In this document: positions 1 through 8,738 of the stretch, piece after piece | Numbering within the stretch: position 1 is the first letter of the stretch | How the letters are laid out: every line of letters begins with the position of its first letter | From: Sphingobium lactosutens | GTDB lineage: Bacteria; Pseudomonadota; Alphaproteobacteria; Sphingomonadales; Sphingomonadaceae | Assembly (NCBI RefSeq): GCF_013393185.1 | Contig: NZ_QJQX01000039.1 | Coordinates: 155,126-219,125, forward strand | DNA: 64,000 nt | Direction of reading: 5' to 3' | Notes under the pieces: generated by a model | Seen by the model: only the letters and a program-made list of their open reading frames with translations | What the model was told of the DNA's origin: nothing | Databases searched by the model: none | Translations under genes and position numbers: made by a program

Positions 1-1957
1 GGATCTTGGTATTGATATAGGTGCCGCCCAAGCTGAGACGCAGCCCGTCCACCGGCCGGCCGACGATCGATGCCTCGATACCCCAAATGCGGCTCTTGGG
101 AATTTGCACCAATCCGTCGAGCGTGCCGAACACCGGGTCGGGCTTGCGGCCGCGAAGCTGCTTGTCCTTATAATCATAATAGAAGCCCGCCAGCGCATAT
201 TCGATCCGGCGATCGGCCAGCGGCCCCTTGATGCCGATTTCATAGGCGGTGACGGATTCCTGCTTGACCGGGATGTAGCCGGTATAGCTGGCCACCGAGG
301 CGGTCGGGAAGCTGCCCGATTTGTAGCCCCGCGCCACGCGCGTGTAGAAGAGCGTGCCGCCATCGGTCTTGTAATTGGCGCCGATGTTCCAGCTGACATT
401 ATCCTCGTTCAGCTTGTCGAAGGCGGCGGGATCGAAGATCACCGGAAAATTCTGGGTGAAGGTCAGGCAGCCGCCCGGCTGGACGTTGGTGCCGAATATC
501 GCGTTCCACCAGGTGGCGGTGTCGCCGCCAAAGTCGTTCGTGCAACCTTCGAAGTCGCGCTTGCTGTCGGTATAGCGGATGCCGCCGATCAGCGTGATGT
601 TGGGCGTGATCTTGAATTCGGCATTGGCGAAGGCGGCGAGGTTCTTCACGTCCTGCCGCGAATAGTTGAAGGTCAATATGCCGCGCGGCGCGCCGGGGAT
701 CATCCAGAGCGGGTTGGACGACGGACCTTCGCTGAAATTGTAGAATAGCCGATCGAAGGTTTTGGACTTGTTATAATTGCCGCCGACGATGAAGGTGAGC
801 TGGTCGAACTCGCCGGTCAGCCGCAATTCCTGTGCGAAATCCTTGATATAGCCGGTCGTGTTCGTATCAACCGACGCATAGGTGGTGCCGTCGAAATCCT
901 GCACCGAGTCCGTTTTGTAATGCGAATAGGCGGAGATGGAGGTGAAGGTCAGATTATCGTTCAATTCCACATCCGCGCGCAGGCTGGCCTGCCAGAAGCT
1001 GTCGTCACGCGCCGGGCGGCGACCGAAGACGCCATAGCCCCAGTCTGCGGCACGAGGGGTTCGCGGGCTACGCGGATAATTGCGGAAATTGGTGGCGTCC
1101 GGGCTACCGCAAGTGCCCGCTGTCGAGGCGCCGCACGTATCCTCGATGATCTGTGCCGCCTGGGTATCGCCCTTGTCGCGCCAGCCATTGACGTTGAGGA
1201 GGAACTTGACCTTGTCGCTCGGCTGCCAGTCGAGCAGCACGCGGCCCTGCAGCATGTCCTGCTTGCCCAGTTCGTCAGAACGCGTGAAGCTCTTCTGCCA
1301 TGTGCCGCTCTGGATAGTGCGCACAGCAACGCGAGCCTTCAACGTGTCGCTCATCGGGCCGGACACATAGCCCTGCACATCATAGGTCGAAAAGCGACCG
1401 AAGCTGGCGGTGGCCCCGGCCGTGAAGTCGTTGGTCGGCTTGGCTACGATATAATTGATCGCGCCGCCGGTCGTATTCTGGCCGAACAGCGTGCCCTGTG
1501 GCCCTTTCAGCACCTCGACGCGTTCGATATCGAAGGCGGCGCCACGCGTCGGCGCGCTGAAGGGAAGCGCGACTTCGTCAGTATAGACCGCAACAGTCGG
1601 CGCGGCCGACAAGGTCGTTTCGTAGAAGCCGATGCCGCGAAGCGTATAGACTGGCGTGTTGAAAGGAGACGGCTGAACGGTAAGGCCCGGCACGATCTTG
1701 CCAAGATCGGTCGGCGACGTGATGCCGCGTTGAAGCAGCGTATCGCCCGTTTCCGCAGTGATCGAAAGGCCTACGTCCGACAGCGACTGCTCGCGCTTGT
1801 TCGCGGTGACGATGATATCGGCATAATTATTGTTGTTGCCGGTATCAGCCGACTGTGCATCGGCGGTCTGCGCGCCGGCGGCGTTCGCCTCAACGGCAAG
1901 TGCGACAAGCGATGCGCTGACGCAATATGCCAGGCTGCTCTTCTTGATCAGGCCCAT
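1..1957 (-). CDS. TonB-dependent receptor, partial (C-terminus beyond window)
   Basis: Outer-membrane receptor for energy-dependent uptake of an unknown ligand. The gene runs off the left edge; 652 codons are visible without a stop. The start is ATG at 1957, preceded by GGGAGAAGGAAT. Residues 1-33 form a signal peptide. The plug then begins with IIVTANKREQSLSDV, a sphingomonad-type signature, followed by VEVLKGPQGTLFGQNTTGGAI. Aromatic-rich beta-barrel strands and a TonB-receptor-type FYTRVARGYKSGSFP segment follow. It is transcribed divergently from a GntR regulator, with a predicted operator between them, so ligand-dependent regulation is likely. The ligand cannot be read from sequence; the downstream catabolic genes suggest an organic compound rather than iron. 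Confidence 0.95.
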   Translation of the reverse strand, partial: MGLIKKSSLAYCVSASLVALAVEANAAGAQTADAQSADTGNNNNYADIIVTANKREQSLSDVGLSITAETGDTLLQRGITSPTDLGKIVPGLTVQPSPFNTPVYTLRGIGFYETTLSAAPTVAVYTDEVALPFSAPTRGAAFDIERVEVLKGPQGTLFGQNTTGGAINYIVAKPTNDFTAGATASFGRFSTYDVQGYVSGPMSDTLKARVAVRTIQSGTWQKSFTRSDELGKQDMLQGRVLLDWQPSDKVKFLLNVNGWRDKGDTQAAQIIEDTCGASTAGTCGSPDATNFRNYPRSPRTPRAADWGYGVFGRRPARDDSFWQASLRADVELNDNLTFTSISAYSHYKTDSVQDFDGTTYASVDTNTTGYIKDFAQELRLTGEFDQLTFIVGGNYNKSKTFDRLFYNFSEGPSSNPLWMIPGAPRGILTFNYSRQDVKNLAAFANAEFKITPNITLIGGIRYTDSKRDFEGCTNDFGGDTATWWNAIFGTNVQPGGCLTFTQNFPVIFDPAAFDKLNEDNVSWNIGANYKTDGGTLFYTRVARGYKSGSFPTASVASYTGYIPVKQESVTAYEIGIKGPLADRRIEYALAGFYYDYKDKQLRGRKPDPVFGTLDGLVQIPKSRIWGIEASIVGRPVDGLRLSLGGTYINTKI

Positions 1958-2304
1958 ATTCCTTCTCCCAGATTATTGCGCCGGCTCTTGCAGGTCGCAT
2001 TCATGATCGTCCGAAACGCCCGTCCCGACGTGGCGGGATAGGCACGGAAATAGTCAGATAGTGAAGCGTGCGTTTCTGGCGGTCGCGCCATGACGGCGTC
2101 TATCCAGTCGAGGCATATGCTGTCGCACTGACCTCAGGCTGTCAGCGTCGCTCGCCCGGAGCGAAGAGTCGGAAAGCTGGGTCGACGGGACCATGAGTCG
2201 CATGGGTCTTCCTCTCCAGTTTCGCGCCCGCTTCTGCGGGTCGCCGCCGGGAGCCCAATCACCCCGGATGCTTCCTGTTTCCACATCCAGTCTTGTTCGT
2301 CAAT

Positions 2305-2317
2305 ATCGTTCGACGAT
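2305..2317. promoter_or_regulatory. Predicted GntR (FadR-type) operator
   Basis: The perfect inverted repeat ATCGT-TCG-ACGAT contains TCGTTCGACGA, which fits the FadR-subfamily pattern TNGTNNNACNA. It lies in the 464-base gap between the divergent receptor (start 1957) and the GntR gene (start 2422). I see no coding sequence elsewhere in that gap. Confidence 0.5.
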
Positions 2318-2421
2318 TTTATCAGAGAAAAACGCCAGACCATGAAGTTTAAACCCCTGCGCCGCCATATGGACGTGGCCGCCGCAGGACGGTATTGCCG
2401 GATCAGAAACATAGTGGACCG

Positions 2422-3141
2422 ATGATGACCAAAGCCGCGACGAAACAGGCCCAGACCGCCATGGCGACCCTCTCCCAGACGGAGAGCGAGAGCGCGACCG
2501 ACAAGGTGGCCGAAGCCATCACCCAGGGCATCCGCACCGGCGTATTCGTGCCGGGACAACATCTGCTGGAACCGGACCTTACGCGCCGCCTCGGCATCAG
2601 TCGGGGATCGCTCCGCGAGTCGCTCAAGCATCTGGCCGCCGCCGGCATCGTCACACTTAACCGCTATCGCGGCGCCTATATCGGCCTGCTCGACCGAACC
2701 GCATCGCTGCAATTGCTCGACACGCTGGAACCACTGGCACGGCTGGCGGCGCGCCTCGCGGCGGAGAATTGCACGACCGCCGCCGCGCGCAGCCTGATCG
2801 AACAGGCGATCGCCGATCTCGATCGCGCCGCGCGGTCCGGCAACCGTGCCCATTATCTGGAATCGCGCCGCCGCTTCTATGACGCGATGATCCATCTGGG
2901 CGGCAATCGGGAACTGGAGCGCGTCATCCCCCTGTCCCGCACCGACCTGTTCCGCGCCCAGATCGAGACGGTCCAGTCCGATACGCAGCGCAAGCGCCAT
3001 GCTTCGGGATATGGCCCGATCGCCAAGGCAATCATCGCCGGCGACCCGAAAAAGGCCGATCTGGCGGTGAAGAAACATTTTGACGGCACGCGCAAGACGA
3101 TGGCCGAATTGCCGGAAGACATATTCCCAACCATGGGCTGA
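2422..3141 (+). CDS. GntR family transcriptional regulator (FadR/FCD type)
   Basis: A one-domain-plus-sensor repressor of about 239 residues. The N-terminal winged helix carries ITQGIRTGVFVPGQHLLEPDL and LGISRGSLRESLKHL, the GntR recognition helix. The C-terminal all-alpha FCD-like domain has the R-R-x-F-Y-D-A-M-I-H pattern (about residues 155-165) that in this family holds metal/ligand residues. I chose ATG 2422 (MMTKAATK); an in-frame TTG at 2395 is an alternative. It is divergent from the TonB-dependent receptor and upstream of an EthD/kinase cluster, which it probably controls in response to a carboxylic-acid-like metabolite (inference). Confidence 0.9.
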   Translation: MMTKAATKQAQTAMATLSQTESESATDKVAEAITQGIRTGVFVPGQHLLEPDLTRRLGISRGSLRESLKHLAAAGIVTLNRYRGAYIGLLDRTASLQLLDTLEPLARLAARLAAENCTTAAARSLIEQAIADLDRAARSGNRAHYLESRRRFYDAMIHLGGNRELERVIPLSRTDLFRAQIETVQSDTQRKRHASGYGPIAKAIIAGDPKKADLAVKKHFDGTRKTMAELPEDIFPTMG

Positions 3142-3282
3142 AGCACGGAAATCCGCGATCCACAGCAGCAGAACTGTGTGGCTGACATGGATCAGCTGAT
3201 GTTTTGGCTGGACGAAATCGTCAGACACATTTAGCCTCCAAACCGATCCCGAACGAATCGGGGCATCGGTCAGGAGAGTTGC

Positions 3283-3597
3283 ATGCTGCGCGTTTCGGCC
3301 ATCTATCCGAACATACCGGGCAGCCATTTCGACGGCGACGATTATGTCGGCCGCCATGCCCCCTTCGCGCGCGATCTGCTAAGTCCGCATGGTTTGCGGG
3401 ACTTGCGCATCACGCTCGGCATCGCCGCGCTCGACGGCACGCCGCCGCCCTATTGGGCGCTCAGCGAACTCCTCTTCGGAGATCGGGACAGTTTCGATCG
3501 CGCCATGGAGTGCTGCGGCGCGGCATTGATGGGGGATGCGCCCCACTACACAAATGTCGATCCGGTGCTGCAAATCAGCAGTCTGGTCGACGCCTGA
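3283..3597 (+). CDS. EthD-domain protein
   Basis: A 104-residue ferredoxin-like dimeric alpha/beta-barrel protein. It opens with MLRVSAIYPNIPGSHFDGDDY and continues with GRHAPFARDLL, the usual EthD/REDY-like start (Y/H at the strand ends). The family is associated with degradation clusters; the exact reaction is unknown. ATG 3283 follows CAGGAGAG. It is the first gene of a likely operon with the next two genes (gap 24 bases), downstream of the GntR regulator. Confidence 0.75.
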   Translation: MLRVSAIYPNIPGSHFDGDDYVGRHAPFARDLLSPHGLRDLRITLGIAALDGTPPPYWALSELLFGDRDSFDRAMECCGAALMGDAPHYTNVDPVLQISSLVDA

Positions 3598-3621
3598 AAA
3601 CAAGAAATCCGGGAGAATGCG

Positions 3622-4806
3622 ATGCGGAACTTCGTGCGTCATGAAATGGACGATATCGGCCAGTTGATCGGGCTGGACGAATTGCTCAACCACCAGATCG
3701 TCGATACTTTTTCCTCCACCGCCACGGCGGACCTTGGCTGGACCGAGAAGATCTGGACCGCGCTGGTGCGCAAGGATGGCAGCCTGTCGATCGACTTCGG
3801 CCTGGGCCGTTATCATAACCGCGGGATTATGGACGGCTGGGCCGCCGTGGCGCGCGGAGTGGAGCAATGGACCGTCCGCGCCAGCCGCGAATTGCGGGAC
3901 GACCCCACCGAAACCGCCGTCGGCCCGCTGACCTATGAGATACTCGAACCGCTGCACAAGGTCCGCTACGCGCTGGAGAAGACCGACGACCAACCGATCG
4001 CCTTCGACATCACCTTCACGTCCGAAATGCCCCCCTTCTTCGAGGACCGGCACAAGCAACGCGAGAAGGACGGGTTCCGCATCGGTTCCGACGTGGTGCG
4101 CTATCACCAGATCGGCGTGCCGTCGGGCTGGGTCGAGATCGACGGGGAGCGGATCGAGGTCAAGCCGGAGGAATGGACCGAGTATCGCGACCATAGCTGG
4201 GGCCAGCGGTTGGACGTGGGCGCTCATAATGCCGACGTCCGCCCCTCCTCCGACTTTGGCGACGTGAAGTTCGGCGAGGGCGAGTTCGTGCTGATCTGGA
4301 GCCCGTTCATGCTGACCGCTCCCAATGGCGAGAAGCACGCCTATCACTTCTACTTCATGTCGAAGCAGGGCCGGATCTTCTATTCGTCCGGCTATCGGAA
4401 CTATCCCGACGGACGACAGGAAAAGGTCGCGCGAGTGCGCCCCGAGCTGAACTATGACGACAAGACCCGGCGCCTGCTGGGCGGCAAGGTGCATTTCGAC
4501 ATGCTCCAGGGTGGAAGCCATACGGTCGAGGTGGAAGTTGCCGGACCGACGGCAGTGCATCTGGGTCCGGGTCTTTATCTGGGCTTTGACGGGCGCAAGC
4601 ATGGATCTTGGAAGGGCAAGCTGGAGGTCGAGGGCGAGAAGTTCGACGACACGCTGGACGTCACCACATTGAAGCGCATCCGCCAGTTGCGCGACTGCCC
4701 GATCCTGGTGCGGGAAGGCGACGCGACCGGCCATGGCATCATGGAAACGATCATCCATGGCGCCCACCCCGAACTCGGCCTGACCGCCGAAAACTCGCTG
4801 ATCTGA
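3622..4806 (+). CDS. Uncharacterised conserved protein of a catabolic cluster
   Basis: A 394-residue soluble protein with no signal peptide or membrane segment. It is rich in beta strands with many Trp/Tyr/Arg (for example YHNRGIMDGW, YRDHSWGQRLDVG and YHFYFMSKQGRIFY). This resembles lipocalin/CrtC-like hydroxyneurosporene-synthase-type folds that in sphingomonads carry DUF numbers (DUF7064/7065-like, from memory). ATG 3622 follows GGGAGAAT. It sits between the EthD protein and an APH kinase, a set often seen in steroid/terpenoid-type clusters. I do not assign a reaction. Confidence 0.75.
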   Translation: MRNFVRHEMDDIGQLIGLDELLNHQIVDTFSSTATADLGWTEKIWTALVRKDGSLSIDFGLGRYHNRGIMDGWAAVARGVEQWTVRASRELRDDPTETAVGPLTYEILEPLHKVRYALEKTDDQPIAFDITFTSEMPPFFEDRHKQREKDGFRIGSDVVRYHQIGVPSGWVEIDGERIEVKPEEWTEYRDHSWGQRLDVGAHNADVRPSSDFGDVKFGEGEFVLIWSPFMLTAPNGEKHAYHFYFMSKQGRIFYSSGYRNYPDGRQEKVARVRPELNYDDKTRRLLGGKVHFDMLQGGSHTVEVEVAGPTAVHLGPGLYLGFDGRKHGSWKGKLEVEGEKFDDTLDVTTLKRIRQLRDCPILVREGDATGHGIMETIIHGAHPELGLTAENSLI

Positions 4807-4821
4807 AGGGAGGCCAAGGAT

Positions 4822-5805
4822 ATGGCGCGCGACACCGACCGTCTGGCGGAAGGGCTGAGCGCCTTTCTGCCCCGTGGCGCCGGCATTACGGGGGTCAAGA
4901 CTCTTTCGGCCGGCCACAGCAACGAAACCTATCTGGTCGAGGGGCTGAACGAGATATTGCGCATGCCCCCGTCCGAGGAGGGGCTGCTGCCCCCTTATGA
5001 CATGGCGCGGCAGCATGCCGTGCTGTCGGCAGTGAAAGCGCATGCGCCGGCGGTGCCTTTGCCCGACATGCTGGAACTCTGCACCGATCCCGCCGTGATC
5101 GGCGACGCATTCTTCCTGATGGAATGCGTGCTGGGCGACGCATTCGAATATGCGACGCCCGATTGGGTGAAGGCTGATCCGGTGGCGGTGCCCGACAGCA
5201 TCTGCCGCCAATGGTTCGACGCGGTGATCGGCCTGCACAATATGCCCGTTGGCGAAATGCCGCCGGGGGGGCGGACCGTGCAGCAGGAGGCGCAGCATTG
5301 GCTGGACGTCGCCCGCTCCGCCGAGGCGACCAGCGACCTGATCGGCGTGCTCGAGGATCTGACCGCCCGGCCGCCGCGCACGTCCGGCGCGCCGACGCCG
5401 GTGCATGGCGACCCGAAACATGGGAATTGTTTGTGGCATGAGGGGCGATTGACCGCCCTGCTCGACTGGGAAATGGCGCAGATTTCCGAGCCTTTGCTGG
5501 ACCTGGGCTATATCCTGATGTTCCATGACCAGGGGGAAGCTTCGCTGGCCGATGCCGGGTTTGAGCAACCTGGCTGGTGGTCGCCCGATCGCATGATCGC
5601 GCAATGGGAAAAGGGCACCGGGCGAACGGCGGTGGATGTCGCGCGCTATACCGTGCTGGGACAAGCGAAGGTCGCGGCGATCATCGCGCTGGGTGCTTAT
5701 CTCTTCACCAGCGGCAAGGTAGCGGACGTACGCTTCAAGGCGTTCGGGACGGTCCTGCCCGCCTATACGAAACTGCTGGTGCAAAGGGCGATGGCCGCAG
5801 CCTGA
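4822..5805 (+). CDS. APH-family phosphotransferase (small-molecule kinase)
   Basis: A 327-residue kinase of the aminoglycoside-phosphotransferase fold, the branch linked with acyl-CoA metabolism rather than drug resistance. The catalytic loop HGDPKHGN is at about residues 195-202, and the metal-binding LLDWEMA about 20 residues later. The N-terminal nucleotide loop is LSAGHSNETYLVEG. ATG 4822 follows AAGGGAGGCCAAGG, 15 bases after the preceding stop, so the three genes are probably co-transcribed. The substrate is unknown. Relatives phosphorylate hydroxyacyl-CoAs (ACAD10/11 kinase domains, LvaA), but no acyl-CoA dehydrogenase adjoins this copy. Confidence 0.85.
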   Translation: MARDTDRLAEGLSAFLPRGAGITGVKTLSAGHSNETYLVEGLNEILRMPPSEEGLLPPYDMARQHAVLSAVKAHAPAVPLPDMLELCTDPAVIGDAFFLMECVLGDAFEYATPDWVKADPVAVPDSICRQWFDAVIGLHNMPVGEMPPGGRTVQQEAQHWLDVARSAEATSDLIGVLEDLTARPPRTSGAPTPVHGDPKHGNCLWHEGRLTALLDWEMAQISEPLLDLGYILMFHDQGEASLADAGFEQPGWWSPDRMIAQWEKGTGRTAVDVARYTVLGQAKVAAIIALGAYLFTSGKVADVRFKAFGTVLPAYTKLLVQRAMAAA

Positions 5806-6114
5806 AAGAAGCGACACCCCGAAGTTCACACTGTCGTCGGGCGATTTTGGCCAATTGCGCCAGAAAAGCGGCAGGGAAGCGATAGCAACGCACCCTTGAC
5901 GCGACGCCGGCGCGACAATCACGTCACAATGAAGCACCACCTGCGCGACGGACAGGCGGCGGGCCCCCGCCCGTTCGGGCAGCGTGGCGGGTGGCAGTGG
6001 GCGCGCGGTGAAGGGCTGTTCCATCGCACAGGATAGATCAGAGAAAATCCTACATTGAAAGCCTTGCAGGCTGGCATGGCTGTTTTGCTGGCACGAGCCT
6101 GCTATGCGTGCCCG
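5806..6114. other. Intergenic, no gene recognised
   Basis: About 309 bases between the kinase gene and the frameshifted small gene. Open frames here on either strand lack family resemblance or convincing ribosome-binding sites. No tRNA, terminator with a T-run or repeat copy was recognised. Confidence 0.5.
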
Positions 6115-6437
6115 ATGCTCAATATGCACGACCAAGCCGGGACCGTCGATGTCGATGGCGTTACATATGAATGGGAACTGCGGCGGGAGCCGCAATGGAG
6201 CGATGCCGATGGATGGAGGGGCATGACGATCGCGTTATTGCAGAAAGATATGCAGCGCGGCGCAATACTGGAATTCCCCGCACCCAAGCGACTGTTGAAA
6301 GGACTGCAACGGGGACGGCTCCAGATCAACGACGCGATCGTCTCCCGAGGTGTCCGCGCCGCCCTGCTCGCGCGGGGTGGGAACCGACGTCGCGTGGCAA
6401 GCCGGTCGTGTTCATGGTCGATGCCGACGGCAATTAG
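6115..6437 (+). pseudogene. Small conserved protein gene with 2-base frameshift
   Basis: The frame beginning MLNMHDQAGTVDVDG gives a compact protein up to VSRGVRAALLA, then runs into unrelated residues. Shifting by two bases at 6371-6375 (GCGCGGGG instead of GCGGGG) restores GWEPTSRGKPVVFMVDADGN and a stop at 6435-6437, as I recall for a short sphingomonad family of about 106 residues. An extra CG in a CG run is the simplest explanation. It may be a real mutation or a sequencing/assembly error. Function of the family is unknown. Confidence 0.6.
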
Positions 6438-6529
6438 GGGGGCTGGCCCGCCCTTTTGATTGCGATCGTCTCATCGGAAAAACAGCGCTGAGGGCGTTAG
6501 GCTGAAGGACGGAACGACTTCTTTACATC

Positions 6530-6620
6530 ACCATTCCCGCGAAGGCAGAAATCTATCTCCTGAGCGTTCCGCTAAGAACTACGCATAAGAGATGGGTTCC
6601 CGCCTGCGCGGAAATGACGA
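6530..6620. repeat. Dispersed intergenic palindromic repeat
   Basis: Two opposed copies of a common sphingomonad-type motif: ATTCCCGCGAAGGCAG near 6532 and GGTTCCCGCCTGCGCGGAAA near 6595. They are separated by about 45 bases in a non-coding stretch. It looks like a REP-like unit with no coding capacity. Confidence 0.45.
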
Positions 6621-6676
6621 AAAGGGATGGATTATGGACGGGCGGGTTTCATCGACAAGGCAAGCCATAGCCGCCG

Positions 6677-7099
6677 TCAGGGAAGCGGCATCTCAATCGG
6701 TTTGGGGATTGAGCCTAAAGCAATGGGAAAGCTCGGGTCTGCCTTTGTCCGGCTCTCCCATTCATCTCGCTCGATCAACCCGAAATGACCCTGCGGGAGA
6801 TTGCGTTTTAAACAGGCCTGAGCAGCGCCTGGGCTTTGTCGCGGAAGGAAATATACGGCTTCACCGCCATCGGTGATGCTTCCATTTGCGCCCAACAAAG
6901 TCACTCCGCATTTCGCAGCGGCAACCGGAATTTTTCTGTGGGAATCGGCGATATAGTCGCTTGCTGGGCGCGGGCTGTCCCAAATCCATTTTGTGGTGCC
7001 GAAGTGCATCTCGATGATCGGGACCGTAGCTTTTTCGCATGCAAGAAGCAGCAGGAGCGGAACGTAGATGCTATGTCGAAGACCGCTACCCTTCCCCAA
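6677..7099 (-). CDS. Hypothetical lipoprotein
   Basis: Taking TTG at 7099 as start gives MGKGSGLRHSIYVPLLLLLACEK, a short positive N-region, hydrophobic stretch and LLAC lipobox, so the mature protein would begin at Cys. About 120 residues follow (IIEMHFGTTKWIWDSP, CGVTLLGANGSITDGGEAVYFLP) that read like a soluble folded domain. An in-frame ATG at 7153 would bury the signal peptide and is less likely. I recognise no family. It stands alone between repeats and a tRNA-like gene. Confidence 0.45.
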   Translation of the reverse strand: MGKGSGLRHSIYVPLLLLLACEKATVPIIEMHFGTTKWIWDSPRPASDYIADSHRKIPVAAAKCGVTLLGANGSITDGGEAVYFLPRQSPGAAQACLKRNLPQGHFGLIERDEWESRTKADPSFPIALGSIPKPIEMPLP

Positions 7100-7220
7100 G
7101 TCAGTTCCCTTGCGAATACGTCCGGTGGACCTAAAGCTACAGATGCCCCGCACGCATCGTCAACGGCAGCTTTAGGGAAATAACATCCGCCCTAACAACG
7201 TTCACCTATGTTCGATTTAC

Positions 7221-7305
7221 GCCAGCGGCAGGGGATCGAACCCGCACCTTCACCTAACGGTGAGGATCGCTGTAGCGATACGTCTACCAATTCCGTCACG
7301 CTGGC
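7221..7305 (-). tRNA. Degenerate tRNA-Leu-like gene, anticodon loop missing
   Basis: Read on the minus strand: perfect 7-bp acceptor stem (GCCAGCG/CGCTGGC), D arm ACG-GAATTGGTAGA-CGT, long class II variable arm (CACC/GGTG) and T loop TTCGATC. The anticodon arm is ATCGCT-AC-AGCGAT, which leaves only 2-4 loop bases instead of seven, so no normal anticodon exists. The T stem has a bulged T, the discriminator is G rather than the Leu A, and no CCA is encoded. It may be a pseudogene or a tRNA-like RNA. Confidence 0.55.
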
Positions 7306-7420
7306 GGGACCATTTAGCCCAGTAATGGGTCGCGCTGCAACGGCCGCTTACGAGCAAGGCAATCGACCATAGGAATGGCCAAAACTGGTCGCCAACAGAC
7401 GCAGCGCTGACTATCCAAGG

Positions 7421-7792
7421 TCAAAACAACCGCGATCCGTTGGGCACGGCCTTGTCCGGCGCGAACAGGGTCACGGCGCCGCTTTCATCGGCGAAGCCAA
7501 GGGTCAGGACTTCCGACATGAACTTGCCGATCTGGCGCGGGGGGAAGTTGACCACGGCGGCGACCTGCCGGCCGGGCAGGTCTTGGATCGCGTGGTTCTC
7601 GGTGATCTGGGCGCTGGATTTCCTTTGACCGATAGCGGGGCCGAAATCGATCAGTAGCTTGTAGGCAGGCTTGCGCGCCTCGGGAAAGGGATCGGCCGAG
7701 AGGATCGTGCCGACACGGATATCGACCTTCAGGAAATCGTCGAACGAGACGATGTCGGCGGCCGGCGCGGTGGGATCATGGATCAAATGCAT
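7421..7792 (-). CDS. CsaA-like tRNA-binding domain protein
   Basis: A 123-residue single OB-fold tRNA-binding domain: FDDFLKVDIRVGTILSADPFPEARKPAYKL, then SSAQITENH and VVNFPPRQIGKFMSEVLTLGF, as in CsaA and the C-terminal domain of MetRS. In Bacillus CsaA is an export-related chaperone; in proteobacteria the role is unclear. The start is ATG at 7792 (MHLIHDP), since upstream codons overlap the methyltransferase end. It lies 10 bases after the methyltransferase and is probably its operon partner. Confidence 0.88.
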   Translation of the reverse strand: MHLIHDPTAPAADIVSFDDFLKVDIRVGTILSADPFPEARKPAYKLLIDFGPAIGQRKSSAQITENHAIQDLPGRQVAAVVNFPPRQIGKFMSEVLTLGFADESGAVTLFAPDKAVPNGSRLF

Positions 7793-7802
7793 CGGACGGG
7801 CC

Positions 7803-8678
7803 TCATAAGGGGTTGCGCGCCGACCATATCCAGGCGGCGGCCGGAAAGTCCACATGGCCATCCTCCAGCCGCTGGCGGCACAGCGCCGCCACATTTTCCG
7901 TGATCGCCATGCGTTCTGCCGGATCTGCCGCCTTGAGTGGGCGCGCAGCCGGACCGATCCGGCTGAAGAAGCTCACCGCGTCAGCCACCGGATCATTCCC
8001 CGCGCCGGCACGATAGGGGAAATCGACTGGCTGGGCGGTAGCATCCATCCACCCCGCATCCGCCAGCAGATGGCGCACGAAATCCTCATCGGCAAAGGCG
8101 AAGGGACCGGGGGCATAGCCGGCGGAGGATGGCGGACTTTCGCCAACCGCCGCCATCGTCTCGCGCGCCCAGACATTGAGAGAAGCCGCACGAAAGCAGG
8201 AGAAGACCAGTCGCGCACCCGGTCGCGCCGCCGCGCGCAGACGGGTGAAGGCATCCAGCGGATCGTCGAAGAACATCACGCCATGGCGCGAGACGATCAG
8301 GTCGAACGGCCCGGCGTCCCCGATCGCGGCTTCGACTGGCGCAGCGATGAAGCGGATATTGGGTGTCGATCCTGCCCGCGTCCGCGCCACCGCGATCAGC
8401 GTCGGGGAAATATCGATCCCCGTCACCTGCGCCTGCGCATTGACGCCTGCCGCTGCCAGCGATGTCGCACCCGCACCGCAGCCGATGTCGGCGATCGCGA
8501 CAGGCCCCGTGCCCATGGCATCGCCGATCGCTCGATCAAGATGTGCTGACAGCCCAGCAAAGCTACGGTCGGTCCGCTGCCATTCCTGCGCCCAGACATC
8601 GCCATTGGCGCCGGTCCAGCTGGCCGCGTCCAGCCTTACCGGCGCCCCGCCATCGGCCTGTCCAGAAATCTGCCCCAT
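7803..8678 (-). CDS. Class I SAM-dependent methyltransferase
   Basis: A 291-residue Rossmann-fold methyltransferase. Motif I IADIGCGAGATSLAAA is near residue 63, the acidic residue ending strand 2 is in TGIDIS, and motif IV-like FDLIVSRHGVMFFDDP follows, as in the UbiE/methyltransf_25 group. The substrate is unknown. ATG 8678 is preceded by GTGGAGGAGCGATA. The upstream region carries a strong 23-bp palindrome, so the methyltransferase-CsaA pair may have its own regulated promoter rather than reading through from pccA. Confidence 0.88.
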   Translation of the reverse strand: MGQISGQADGGAPVRLDAASWTGANGDVWAQEWQRTDRSFAGLSAHLDRAIGDAMGTGPVAIADIGCGAGATSLAAAGVNAQAQVTGIDISPTLIAVARTRAGSTPNIRFIAAPVEAAIGDAGPFDLIVSRHGVMFFDDPLDAFTRLRAAARPGARLVFSCFRAASLNVWARETMAAVGESPPSSAGYAPGPFAFADEDFVRHLLADAGWMDATAQPVDFPYRAGAGNDPVADAVSFFSRIGPAARPLKAADPAERMAITENVAALCRQRLEDGHVDFPAAAWIWSARNPL

Positions 8679-8738
8679 TATCGCTCCTCCACTTTCCTCA
8701 TCCGCCCAAACATGAGGGCGAAATGAGGAAAGACAAGG

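Noticed and set aside
4822..5805. Aminoglycoside resistance gene
   Set aside because: The APH fold is shared, but the sequence and neighbours match the metabolic branch of the family.
3379..6195. 938-codon minus-strand open frame opposite the EthD-kinase genes
   Set aside because: It is antisense to three well-supported genes, its residue content is Arg/Ala/His-rich without a family, and GC-rich codon bias explains its openness.
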